A stretch of 64,000 bases of DNA from Pegea sp. RAD2-039. Taxonomy: Eukaryota; Chordata; Thaliacea; Salpida; Salpidae. The position numbers and the translations under genes were made by a program. The stretch is from positions 62,001 through 126,000 of the forward strand of contig JAQGEQ010000023.1 of NCBI GenBank assembly GCA_034620365.1, given 5' to 3'. The notes under the pieces were generated by a model that worked only from the letters and a program-made list of their open reading frames with translations, did no database searches and was not told the origin of the DNA. Below, one piece after another: positions 27,612 through 39,016 of this stretch. Every line of letters begins with the position of its first letter. Position 1 is the stretch's first letter.

Positions 27612-30600
27612 CTTTAATTTAGTTAAAAGTTGATATTTAAAATGTTAAATTAGATCTAAAATATAACAAAAATATGTTTAATATCAAGCACTTAGACATT
27701 TTATTTTTATTAGTTAATGAATCTAAAAGTTTTAAACAAATTTTTTCTTTAAAATTAAGTTTTTATTCATTTTAAATAAAATTGAGCCATATACTACTTT
27801 TAATAAAACTTAGATTGAATTATAGTGGAACCTAGAAGCTGTTAATAATTAGATTAGCTAAACTTCAATCAATTTAATTTCGAAATTTGATAAACAGAAT
27901 AGTATGAATCATATGAAGGTATAAAGAGGTACAAAATATTTTTACAAAGTTTAATGATTTTCATTTGACAATATAAACACTTACATAAATAAAAATAATA
28001 AAGAAACAAACAATAAGAGATGAAAAATATAAAAATATCTATAAGATTAACTATAAAATGTAATTTATTCATTACAAAAAGTAATATCTAGTTTATTAAT
28101 TTCAAGCTACTATTAGCTTATTAGTTTGATTTATATTTAGTCTTTTTGATAAAAAAATATTAAAACAACTTTGAAATATTTAAAAATGTGATCAAAACAT
28201 ATATTAAAAAGAATATAGAATAATTGGTAAATAAATACACACTATATCAAGTAAACTTAACTTTTAAATAAACTTTTTAAGCAAACACATTTCATTATTC
28301 CTCTGTAGTCATATTGTTGTTTTCAGAGTTTCTTTTTATGCAATTTGCAGCCATCATGATTTGAATAAATAAATTGCTTAAAATATAAGCATACTTGAAG
28401 ATAACTGTCAAGCAAGGATTGTTAATAAATTTTAATTAGATTATATTCCTTTAAATTCCAAAATTTTAAAGATAAGGTTAATACTTTGCTAAATACTAAA
28501 AAATTTGCTTAATTAAACTAAAGTATAAGACACTGTAAACAAATTTTAAAATCTATTAAGTTTGAAAATTTGTTTAAATACCATACAAAGCTTTTATCAA
28601 TTGCAGCTCTTGATAAAATTAGCTAAAGAAAGCTATTATCTTCATTAGAAGTTTTTATCAGTCCTTTAGTTAACAGATAATTCTAAAATTTTTACAATAT
28701 AAGGATGATTGAAAGACAAACAGTTTTATAACTTATATCTACATCATCATTAGAAAAATTATAAGCTAACTCCTTTATCAAAAAGATTATAAATTAAATT
28801 ACTTATTAGTTCAGTTAAATAATAATGTGGATCTAAAAGCATTAAAACATCTTTAAAATAAACTAATCTGAGTTTAATTATCTAGAAACTGTTTAATCTT
28901 ATAAAATAATTAAAAAGTATAGATGAGAAAACTGAATTTGTTAAAATAGATTTTCATGTTTTTAAAACACATCAATACAGAACACTAGAATACAGGAACC
29001 AAGTAACAAATTGATGATAAAAAAGCTACAAAGCACATGTATTCGGTGTGATAAGCATTTATGTAATAAAAATATATTTAATATATCTAACATTTCATTA
29101 AGGTCTACTGGCTTTATTTTTTTTATTTTTATGAGGTAAGTTATTAGCTTTAGACAAAATTTAGTTTGAAAGACATAATTAATACTTTTTATAGCAATAT
29201 ATCAAAAATTATTTAAAATAAACTATATTTAAAATTACCGAAATCTATTTTTGACTTATCTGTTCAAAGCATTAACTTCAATTTGAAATATTTAGCAATA
29301 AATAGATTTGATAGTAAAGACAATATGGACTAAAACAAATTGAATTTGAATAAAATAATACAAAAATAGTTAACCTTATTTTGAAATTCTTTTTATTATA
29401 ACTTTTGGTTTTAAAAACTAAACACAAAATAAAAATCAGCTTAGATGAGTTCTTTTCTTTAACAAATAGTTTTGGATACACCATTAATTTCTTAATTCTA
29501 CCAGTAAGCTAATAAAAAGTTTGTATCACACATTTCTTAAATAAACTAACTTAAATATAGAATATTTTAGCATTTTATATTAGTATTTCACCCTCTGCGG
29601 TTGACATTTGAAAAATAGGATGAATTAATTATATGAAAAATGAAACAATTTATTTTAAAAACCTTAATCAAGTAATTTGGCGCTATTATAGTTAAAAAAA
29701 GCTTTTATCTAATATCTAAAATCGTTTCAGCACTGTATTCTTATCTTTAGTTCTCTTTGTGTTAAACCTCATAAAGCTATACATTTAAAAGTTACTTATC
29801 TTTGATAAAAGTTCATTGAATTTTACATGTTATCAAAGTTTACTTTTTTACTTCTCACATGAAAGTACCGGAATATGATATTGGTTTCTATTATTATTCT
29901 GTCAATTCTTTAATGGTAATGAATATTATAGATGCCAAATATTTTTATTCAAATATTAATGATAACTAATAAGGAAAAATATGTTCAGCCAGGTTACTTC
30001 AGCTGTTGAAAATTTTATAAAGTAGCAATTTTAAAAAGTACAGTAGACCTTTTAGTTGTTCTTATAAAGTTATGACGATTAAATTTATCAAAAGTTAAAA
30101 TTGATAATAATTAATTAAGCAAGGTAAAAAGATCTTTTAAACAAAAACGGTATGTGTCGTGTGCGCATATCAAGTAGTAGAAAATGTAGGAAGTTAAAAC
30201 TAGTGTATTATAAAGCTACTTAAAATCGTTGGTAATTTAATTTTAGTTCTTCCCTATAAGCCTTAAGAGTTTTAACTGCAATTTATAACAATATCTTAAG
30301 AACTAAAAGTATTTTTTGGCAAGTTGTTTTGCTTAGTCAGTCTTATGCCAAGAAGTTTTTCAAATTATTGCTGCCAAGTCATGAAAAGACACTCTCTTTC
30401 ATGCATATTATTCAATGAGTCAGTTTTATTTAAACAGAGCTAGTTAAAGAGCCCCAAGCTATGCTATTAAACTTTGATAACTAGCTTTTATAGTTAAAAA
30501 AACGTTTTAAGAAAGACGAAACTAAGATATTTAATGAAGTTTTAGGTGAAACAAAATATTTCAAAACAGATACCTTTAACTTTGCTGTACCCGTTTTGAA

Positions 30601-31354
30601 CAATCGTTTAACTGAGTTCAGTATAAAGTATAGAACGGAATTGTTCATTTTTTAACTTATTTTAAAACGAGGCAAAACTTTAAATTCTAAACAGTATCAC
30701 TGAAATAAATCATTTGCTCAATTAAGTACTATCCCAAGTAGGTTAATCAGTTTTCTTAACTAGAAAGACAAATTCAGTAAGTTTTTTCGTCTTAACATTT
30801 TCACCGAAAAGTTTTACATGTTAATGTGCCAAATCGATTTAATCATTATCTACTTATGCAATTGATTTTTCGTCTTCTTATTGTTTTTATTTATTTACTA
30901 ATCAAGAAACATAAACATTTTGAGCATCACAAAGGCTTTGGATGAGTTTGTTGAAAAAGAACTAAATTATTCAACTAGTAATGTAAACTAAATAACAATT
31001 TATGAATTCAGTTTGCTTTTCCAATCAAAATTTAACAATCAAAAGTCTTAAAATGTCGTTATAACTAATAAAAGCTACTTTAGTGGCACAAACAAAATTT
31101 TTTGAATCAAATTAAATTGAATTTTATCTCGTGTAACTTAAATGTATGCTAAAATGATTATATTTATCTATCTGCTTAGAAAACATTTAATGAATACAAA
31201 GTTTTCAAAGTAATACTTCATTTAGATTAATATGATATCAAAATTACAAACTTTACGCAACAGTAGTTGACAAGAAACAAATTACTTAAAATAACAGTTT
31301 GCACTAAATATGCATCGTTTTAAAGATAAGCTCACAAATAGAAGTAATAAAAAA
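27612..31354. other. AT-rich gene-poor stretch
   Basis: Contains the presumed STK11 promoter side and the 3' flank of the dehydratase-like gene. I see no open frame with family resemblance, no tandem array and no clear hairpin. Confidence 0.6.
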
Positions 31355-32383
31355 TCAAATTTTATCTTTTATAATAGATTTTAAAGATGTCATTGAAATA
31401 TTTGCTCCGCAAATAACTATTGCAACATTTTGACTTTTATATTTTCGAGAACTTTTAACAAAAGCTGCAAGAGCAACACCTGCAGAACCTTCAACAACCT
31501 TATGATGTTTATCAAGTACTTCAAATATTGCATCAGCAATTTCTTGTTCAGTGACTGTTACCCATGAATCTACTAAAGCTTCACATATTGAAAAAGTTGG
31601 AGAGCCAAACTCTATTCCACCAGCCGAAGCATCAGATAATGTATCTTTAGATTCCATCTCAATAATTTTTCCAGCTTTTACTGATTCATACATAACAGGT
31701 GAGTTTTCAGGTAAACATCCAACTACTTTTATTGAATTATTGTGAGCTTTTAAAAAAGAAGCAATACCTGAAATTAAACCACCACCTCCTACTGTAACAA
31801 ATATAACATCTAAATTCGGTAGATCTTCTAGGATTTCCAGTGCTATTGTTCCTTGGCCATATAACACATCCATGTCAGCATATGGTGAAATAAAAACTAG
31901 CCCATTATTTTCAGCATATTTTCTGGCTTTTGTTTCAGTTTCAACACAATCAGTTCCAAACTTTTCAAGTTTTACATCAAATAGCTTTAATGTTTGCTCT
32001 TTTGTATCTGAGACATTTTCAGGAACAAACACCATTCCATTTTGGTTTAATGTAGTAAATGCTAATGCACTAGCCATACCATGGTTACCTGTTGAAGCAG
32101 TCACATATCCAGGAGTTTCTGCTTTATTTTCGATACAAGTCAACAATTTATTAAAAGCTCCTCTGACTTTAAAAGATCCAGTTTTTTGTTCGGATTCAAG
32201 CTTTAAGTAGACATTACATCCAGTACTTTTTGATATAGATAAAGAATGGAGTAAAGGTGTCTTTAAAATATAAGCTGAAATACGCTCATGAGCATCTCTT
32301 ATCATTTTATAAGATCTTTTTATATCTACTTTAGAATCCATTGTTTTGAGTAAACACCCTAAAAATTTTAACACTAGACTCAA
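31355..32383 (-). CDS. Threonine/serine dehydratase-like PLP enzyme (intronless)
   Basis: Fold-type II pyridoxal-phosphate enzyme expected to deaminate L-threonine or L-serine to a 2-oxo acid and ammonia, or to act as a serine racemase. One uninterrupted frame of 342 codons; a second ATG at 32341 (MDSKVDIKR) would give the usual family N-terminus, so the first 14 residues may be untranslated. Visible motifs: KTGSFKVRGA with the PLP lysine, ASTGNHG, GQGTIALEI, the phosphate-binding loop VGGGGLISGIA, SAGGIEFGSPTF and a late VICGANI. SAGGIEFGS and ASTGNHG look more like bacterial-type threonine/serine dehydratases than vertebrate serine racemase. Lack of introns stands out here and suggests retrocopy or transfer (inferred). 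Exact substrate unknown. Confidence 0.88.
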   Translation of the reverse strand: MSLVLKFLGCLLKTMDSKVDIKRSYKMIRDAHERISAYILKTPLLHSLSISKSTGCNVYLKLESEQKTGSFKVRGAFNKLLTCIENKAETPGYVTASTGNHGMASALAFTTLNQNGMVFVPENVSDTKEQTLKLFDVKLEKFGTDCVETETKARKYAENNGLVFISPYADMDVLYGQGTIALEILEDLPNLDVIFVTVGGGGLISGIASFLKAHNNSIKVVGCLPENSPVMYESVKAGKIIEMESKDTLSDASAGGIEFGSPTFSICEALVDSWVTVTEQEIADAIFEVLDKHHKVVEGSAGVALAAFVKSSRKYKSQNVAIVICGANISMTSLKSIIKDKI

Positions 32384-34648
32384 TCAAATCTATAAAAATA
32401 AAATAAATAATAAAAAATGTGTTATTTGAGTATATTAAAAATGATTGTTTATCCAAAAAACAATTTGTATTTGCTACTTAATAATACTATTTCAGTTTAC
32501 AATTTAAAACAATTAATTTATATCAATCTCTAATTAAACATTTTGATATTAATTTATGATCAGTTTAAAAGAATTACATCGAACAAGTTTAATCGCAAAA
32601 ATATGTTTTTAAATTCATTTTCATTTCTTATTTATCATTATATGATAATCAATTAAGTATTTAGATAACTACACCAGTAAAAAAGCACTAAAAAATTATA
32701 ACATAATGACTTGATAGTAAATAAATCAAATTCACATAAAATAGATTATATTATTGATTGCAAAATAAAAATCAATTACTAAATAGTTAAAAATAATTTC
32801 AAAAACTTGTTTTAGACTTCAATACAGCCTGATTATGACCCAATGGTTTAGTTAATGATTAATAAAATTCAAAATTAATATAAAAAGGTAAATACTATTT
32901 TCCTTAAAGCTTGCAAAGAATAAAATTAAAATATTTCTAAATAGTTTCAACTAAATACTTCTACATATAATCATAATGTCTTTAAAGGTTAATTATTATA
33001 AGAAAATATCCAATCTTATTAAAACTTAAGACGTTTAATTAAACCTTAATTATAATTAATTAATTGTTTTAAATTTAATTGTCATTAACATTTAGTTTTC
33101 TTTAAACATGTGCAGATAACTTTTAATGTAGATACTATTTTGATTCAAATTTATCACATTTCATTATTATTAATATAACAAAAAACAAAAGTATTTTTTT
33201 TTGTTTTGGCCCAATAATAACTTTTTTTGTTTTGACCCATTAATAAAATCTTTTTTGAATAAAAAGATTTCACTTTAGTCTACTTAAGCTTTTTAAGCTT
33301 TAGTGGCATCACTTCTGTTAATTAGTTTTATCTGAGCTAAGTTGATTCTTAAATATAATAATTATTTAAACAAAAGTTATGGAAATATTAATAACAAACG
33401 AAGCATTATTAAAAGATAGTACAAACGGTGCACAAATTGAGCTTGTTTTATGATAATTAATTTTATATATATCATATCATGCATTAAAAAGAAGTTTTAT
33501 TATATTCTAGTGACTCAAATAAGATTAACTAAACTATTTAATCTCTTCTATTGAAAATAGTAGTTTAGATTGAATGTACTTAATGATTTATTTTAAAAAC
33601 CGATAGTCTTAAATTAGTCGATGATTACATTTTTGAATTTATTGGACCGTTTTTTCAATGTTTTTCTCTTAGCTCAATTGTTTTTCATCGATGGAATTTA
33701 TATTTGAAAAATTTAAATATATATAAATAATTTTTGCAAACAGCCAAAATTTCGTTCTTAATTTATGATTGACCTTATACTTGTATGCTTTATTTTGTTC
33801 GTATTATACTGTTATTCGCCTAATTGAAAATAAATCTTTTTATTTTTGATTGTTTTTATTTATTTTTAAACCATCTATAATTACAAAGCTAATGTTCAAA
33901 AGATTTATCTCTGTATAATATTTTTACTCATAAGTTTTATTGTTTATAAATAAGATTTCTTTAAATTACATATTAATTTTCTTTAAAGTGTTTGTTTAGT
34001 AGTTTTTTGTTTGAATTTAGGTTTGACTAGATTGTTTTTAATCAAGGTAGAAAGCAGTCAACGTTAGATTATTTATATTGTCATTTTTGGTTAATTTTTT
34101 AATTATTTTTTTAAGTAGAATAAACTTGTATGTTTTAATATGACCTTTTATAATACATAATTAATATTTTATTAATATAAAGTTTATATTGTTTAAATTT
34201 ATTATTTTACTTTTTATAAAAGTTTTAACTTTAATATAATTTTAATATCATTTTTGTAATAAATAATTTTTCAGCAAAAATAATTGATTAAAACAAAGAA
34301 TTTTGTTTTAGACATTTATTTTTAAAACTTATCCATTTTTTTTGTATAAAATGCATTTAGTAAATTACCAAAAAGTTTATGACATTTAAACATTTTATCT
34401 ATGTGATCTTTCCATTATTTTTGTAAAAGTAGAAATACCAATTATGAAATCTAATAATCAAGGAACATTTGTATTAACAATTTAGAAGTTTTAGATTTAG
34501 TTGATATTTTATAAGTCTAAAAAAGTTATTCTATAAATATGTTGTAGTTAGATAAAACAAGTTATATTCTGCCATTTAATATCTTCTTTATTATAGACTT
34601 GACATAAATTATTATAAATAATCAATTTAAATATTCCTAAACTACTGT
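32384..34648. other. AT-rich spacer
   Basis: No gene seen. An imperfect duplication of TTTTTTGTTTTGGCCCA lies at about 33190-33245. The 5' flanks of two divergent genes lie at its ends. Confidence 0.55.
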
Positions 34649-35116
34649 ATGGCATTTTCTCAACGTTTTTGGGCATTGTGGGTAATCATTTCAGTTTTTT
34701 TCATTCTGATTTGCTTGAAATTGGAATCAAAAGATGGAACCACAATGAAGGTGGCAAACTGGTTCACCATCCTTCTTCCTTTATTTTTAGTTGATTTTTG
34801 TCAGTTTTGCCTTATTTGTCACAACATTTATAGAAGACGAAATTCAAATACTACTCATAATTTTCCACGACTTAAACAAAGTGTTGAATATTTCTGTTAT
34901 GTTGTCTGTTTAGTGCTTTTCAAAGTTCTTCTCTGTTTTAGATTGAATCAAAATTCTGATGAAAAACTTTTAAGATTATATTTTGTATTTATTCCGTTGT
35001 GGTTATTTTTAATTAGTTTTTCAGTTAAATGTTCTCATGCTTTACTTAAAGCACGTAATTGTAATTTGTTGGAAGAATTTAGAAATTTGTTTTATTTAAA
35101 TGACGCCGCACAATAA
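34649..35116 (+). CDS. TMEM60: TMEM60-like four-span membrane protein
   Basis: Single-exon frame of 155 codons. Four hydrophobic stretches are visible: FWALWVIISVFFILICL, NWFTILLPLFLVDFCQF, FCYVVCLVLFKVLLCF and LYFVFIPLWLFLISFSV. The N-terminal KLESKDGT and the FIPLW motif in the last span match the TMEM60/TMEM185 family, whose function is unknown. It is slightly longer than human TMEM60 (133). The stop codon at 35114-35116 is embedded in an AATAAA hexamer (35112-35117), and the next gene starts only 95 bases later on the same strand. Confidence 0.8.
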   Translation: MAFSQRFWALWVIISVFFILICLKLESKDGTTMKVANWFTILLPLFLVDFCQFCLICHNIYRRRNSNTTHNFPRLKQSVEYFCYVVCLVLFKVLLCFRLNQNSDEKLLRLYFVFIPLWLFLISFSVKCSHALLKARNCNLLEEFRNLFYLNDAAQ

Positions 35117-35189
35117 AAACTGAAATTAGTTTCATTATTTGCTTTTAATATCTCTTTTTTATTTACACCTCTTTATTTTTTATCTTTTT

Positions 35190-35191
35190 AG
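35190..35191 (+). promoter_or_regulatory. Acceptor AG before the small membrane gene
   Basis: A pyrimidine-rich run ending CTTTTTAG stands 20 bases before the ATG at 35212 and about 75 bases after the TMEM60-like stop. No matching upstream 5' exon is apparent, so it could serve SL trans-splicing in a two-gene operon (inferred) or a 5' UTR intron. Confidence 0.4.
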
Positions 35192-35211
35192 GCTGATAGT
35201 TATTTATAAAA

Positions 35212-35475
35212 ATGCGTTTGTTAATGCGATTGCTTTCAAAAGCAAAACCAGTAGCAGTATCAAAACCTGTCTTCAGATTTGATCAAAAAATTGAACCAAA
35301 AATCACCAATGCAAATCAATTGTTTGACTTTTACAAGTACAGGATGGTTGGATATGTCGTGGCACTTGGTATCTTAAAGTGGGCTGAATATCAATATATC
35401 AAAAGCGAAGTTGATTCAGTTCGTTCAAAAGTTCAGTTATATGATAAGCCTCATATTCCAGTTGCTCATTTATAA
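35212..35475 (+). CDS. Small single-pass, probably mitochondrial, membrane protein
   Basis: Frame of 87 codons, starting MRLLMRLLSKAKPVAVSK: Arg/Lys/Leu-rich without acid residues, as in a mitochondrial presequence or inner-membrane anchor. One transmembrane stretch (YRMVGYVVALGILKWAEY) is followed by a short charged tail. Size and layout resemble accessory subunits of respiratory complexes or ATP synthase, but I cannot assign one. A polyadenylation signal AATAAA follows the stop. It lies close behind the TMEM60-like gene, possibly co-transcribed. Confidence 0.72.
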   Translation: MRLLMRLLSKAKPVAVSKPVFRFDQKIEPKITNANQLFDFYKYRMVGYVVALGILKWAEYQYIKSEVDSVRSKVQLYDKPHIPVAHL

Positions 35476-35830
35476 CTTTTATTTTGTTTGTTGCTTTGTG
35501 AAAAGTTTTTTGATGAACAAAATAAAGTTACATGTTGATTGGTTGAAGCAATAAGTTTGTACAATTTGTTGTTTTTCACCATGTTCAATATTTCATAAAT
35601 AAAAAGATATTCAAAATTTAAAAAAATCGTTCTTTATATTTATTAGCCGATATAATTTGTGAAAGTTTTATCCAATGTAAAAGTTATTTAGATAAATGTT
35701 AGAATTCAAACATACATGTTCCATGTATTTGTAGGAACTATTAGTCACGTATTTAGAATATATCGTTTGAGAATATAATAACATTTGGAAGCTGTATGCG
35801 TGCTGCTATTTCGTTCTAAATAGTAATCGT

Positions 35831-36877
35831 CTAGCTGAATAAAATGAACGAAACATTTAGTTGAGTAAACACTCGTGAAATAACAAACCCAATAGACAGC
35901 ACCAAAATTGCCAAACTAATATAAGCTTCTATTGTAACTTTCTTAAATATTGGATGTTTATCAATCATTTCTTTAGTTATACTTCCTTTCTTATTAAGAT
36001 GAGGAAATGGAACATCTGGAACAGGAACGCCAAGAAAGTTACAAAATGGCGTCCAACCTTTTTGGAAGTCAACAATATGAAGCTGGGACTTTGGTGCTTT
36101 CTGTATATAGAGTATAAGAAGGAATTTCTTACTGTTACAAAAAGTATTTACTTGTAAAACATATTCGTTATGTTTTCTATATGCATAGATTGACATCATT
36201 TTGTTGTTAGTTGAACTTTTAAATCTATATTTTGAAATAAAAGCTCCAAATGCAGTTTGATCTAAAATATATTGATAAATCTTTAATAAAGAAGTTTGAA
36301 AAAATGAAATTTGTTTATTAAGATTTAGAAGATTTTCTTTAAGATAGTTGAATATATCCACCAATTACTTTGGAGCAATTAAAAACAAATATATTCTTTT
36401 CGACTGCTTGAATATATTTAGAATATAAATTACAGCATTTAATAGTCCATCCAGTAATTTTTCGTTGTGTAAATGAAAGAAGAGACAACAGATAAATTTG
36501 GTTGGAAGAGTAAGTCTCAAATTGCCTTTTCATGCTCTGCCACCATTCATCGTCTGGTCGTTGTCGAAATAAAATCTAAAAATTCTTCAATAAAATTTTC
36601 AACCATACAAACAATATTTTAGTACTTTAGCATCTGGAAAAGCTTTTAAAATTTCTTCCCAAAATATACAGGCTGGTATATCCGTGACAGCATCAACACC
36701 ATTTAACATTCTTTCTATATCTTTAGTGTCTCCTCCATCACACATCAGTTTCATCCAATCATCATGTAGATGTTCATAATTTTCCATAAAGTCGTAACAA
36801 TTATACCCAAGTATTCTCAAAGCTGATGCTATTGTCTTTGTACCGGTTTTAGAGAATCCAGCAAATATAACTTTCAT
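35831..36877 (-). CDS. Sulfotransferase-fold (Sulfotransfer_4-like) protein with C-terminal anchor
   Basis: Four exons (36626-36877, 36434-36575, 36152-36261, 35831-36100) sum to 257 codons in phase. It starts with the PAPS-binding-like loop FAGFSKTGTKTIASAL, then AVTDIPACIFWEEILKAFPD, DEWWQSMKRQF and GWTPFCNFLGVPVPDVPFPH. These are signature blocks of a family of sulfotransferase-like proteins common in fungi, cnidarians and tunicates, most of them uncharacterised. A transmembrane helix near the end (ISLAILVLSIGFVISRVF) suggests a membrane-bound enzyme. The reaction and substrate are unknown; sulfate transfer from PAPS is inferred from the fold only. Confidence 0.85.
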
Positions 36878-38246
36878 AATTATTGTATTTGGTGTTTAAA
36901 TTTCACAACTTATCCGAAAACCTTGGAGTATAATATTTCAAATTGAACATCTACTTTAGTAGGCTTTTACAAATACAAAAAATTTCAAAACCGATAAAAA
37001 ATTTCCTCATCAATAAAACCTGAAACATTTATACATTTTTTAAACTTTATTTTTACATTTAAATTTAATTTGTTTGAAAAGCTAATATTTAATGAATCTT
37101 ATAAATAAAAATAAACTTTAATCTAGATCTTTATGTACTTTTCTATCATATTATTCACTGACTGATCATAGACTGCTAAAATATTTTTGCTAAATAATAA
37201 TGTTATTATATTAAGTATGAACATTTTTTCATGTAGTAAAGTAGAGACTTCGCTAGAACGAGTTAATAATTAATTATAACGTGTGCTTAAGACATGATAA
37301 AATTTAAAAGGTTTTTAACGTTTTGAACTCGAAGCTATTAGTTCATCAAAAGTTTACATTTATGTGTGTTTAAATTAAACTAGGGTGAAGATCCGGCAAT
37401 AGAATGTATTAAATGCATCTCCCGGTTTCATCTCACCTGTAATGTGAACGAGAAATTTTATGATATATCTGATAACAATCAGATGAAGATATACTTGAAT
37501 TGTATGACAGTAGAATATTTTATCGCATATGTAAATGTTTAATGCAGTTTCCCTTAATCGCTGTGCATATCGATAGTTCAACCTGTAGCTAACTATGGTG
37601 TTACACGTTGTTATTAACCGCTTTTTAGAACTGAATAAAGCTTTCTTAAATAGTTATTTTCATTACATCTAGTACAACAAAAGCACTATTCTAACAGGTC
37701 AGATTAAGTCAGGTGTAAAATAAGTTCCATTTTCAAAATGCATCCAGATGTATCAGACTAGGTCCAGAATAAAGAGAGACTTTACATGATTTGTGAATCA
37801 GTTTAAAGTAATGGTTTGTTGCAAAATAGGCCAAAAATGTAGTAAGAAAATTACCTTAAAGCTTACAAAACAGGTAAAAAGGTTATAAATAAAGCATTTA
37901 AAACTTAGAGAAAGTTCTTTAACCATATCAGTAGCTTCCTAGTAATCATGCAAGGAAAAAAGGTTGAAGTAACTAAAACAGTTTTTGTGATTCCAGTTTT
38001 TCTTTAAACATTTTTCTTCCTTTGAAATCAAATTTTATAAAAAGACAGACTTTATTAGCCTAATTATACCCCTACTGAGAGACACAAAATTAATAGGATA
38101 ACTCATTCATACAAAATTATGCAAAGTATCTAAAATCAATTGAAGCCTTTTATCAATTAACATATGTTAGTATAAATAATATCAAAAAAATATTGAACTT
38201 TAAACTTTTATTATAATTGAATTTCAAAATCAAAATACAAAAACGA
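36878..38246. other. Spacer with a dispersed-repeat copy
   Basis: AT-rich. It carries one copy of the dispersed repeat at about 37490-37670, recognisable by TTTTATCGCATATGTAAATG and the end GAATAAAGCTTTCTTAAA. A second copy is at 45865-46045. The open frame at 37375-37581 overlaps this repeat and shows no protein family. Confidence 0.5.
37490..37670. repeat. Dispersed repeat, copy A
   Basis: Shares GTAT(G/A)ACAG(T/A)AGA(A/G)TATT, a CGCATATGTAAATG-like segment and the terminal GAATAAAGC(T/C)(T/C)TCTTAAA with 45865-46045; the first part recurs near 46400. It looks like a short interspersed or non-autonomous element; family not known. Confidence 0.5.
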
Positions 38247-39016
38247 TTATGATCTGTTTAAACCAAATACAGAATTGAAAAGAGGTTTGCTAGTAATTTT
38301 TCCATCTCTGTGTAAAGGGTATTTGATGGTTTTTCCAGGAGTATTAAGATTTGGAGCAATTATTTTGAAATTTTCACTTAGTGTAACATCTTTAGCAGAA
38401 TATCTATTAATTTTTTGTTTACCAAACATTCTGTTTGTGATAATAGCTACAGTTTTATGATCAGCTGAAAGTAAAACTTTACATGGTGCTGTTGTAATTA
38501 CTTTGTATGAAACAATTACTAAAAGAAAAGCTCCAAACACAGTAGCAAACGGGACGAATTGTCCCACCCAACTAGTATACAGCTTAGAGGAGAAACTGTC
38601 AACTTTTGGGTTTAATGTTTTCTCTTCTGTGTAACTTTTTGCCACATCCATGCTAACCTTAGCACTATGTATAAGCAAAGGAAACTAAAACAAAAAAAAA
38701 TTGGTTTCACATTGATATTTAATTAGTTTAAATAAATTGATGTAAGTAATTTTATAATTCAAATGTTTTTTTTTTTCATTAAAGATTTGTTATGTGAAAA
38801 ATTTAGACTTACCCCAACAAAGATAGCTAGTTTAAGGTAGTTATGATTTCCTTTATGAGTAAACAACACAAAATATTGCTTCCCATTTTTCACTGGCACC
38901 TCTTTACTCTTCCAAAAAGTTCTTATTTGTTGATTTCTAAAAATCCTATTTACATTTTCATTAGTCATGAACTTGTTACTCAACCTCGTTGAAAAATCTT
39001 TTAGCTTAAACCACAT
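38247..39016 (-). CDS. TMEM223: TMEM223, mitochondrial inner-membrane assembly factor
   Basis: Two exons, 38813-39016 and 38247-38684, give 213 codons in phase. The N-terminus is basic and Ser/Asn-rich, like a mitochondrial presequence. Two membrane spans are visible: KLAIFVGFPLLI (across the splice) and VGQFVPFATVFGAFLLVIVSY. The C-terminal matrix or intermembrane domain ends ITSKPLFNSVFGLNRS, matching the TMEM223 closing motif (TKLFDNTVGAYRSL in human). In mammals TMEM223 helps insert and translate COX1 for complex IV; the same role is assumed here. Confidence 0.82.

Noticed and set aside
31551-32210. Plus-strand open frames opposite the dehydratase
   Set aside because: Antisense shadows; the minus-strand frame has all family motifs.
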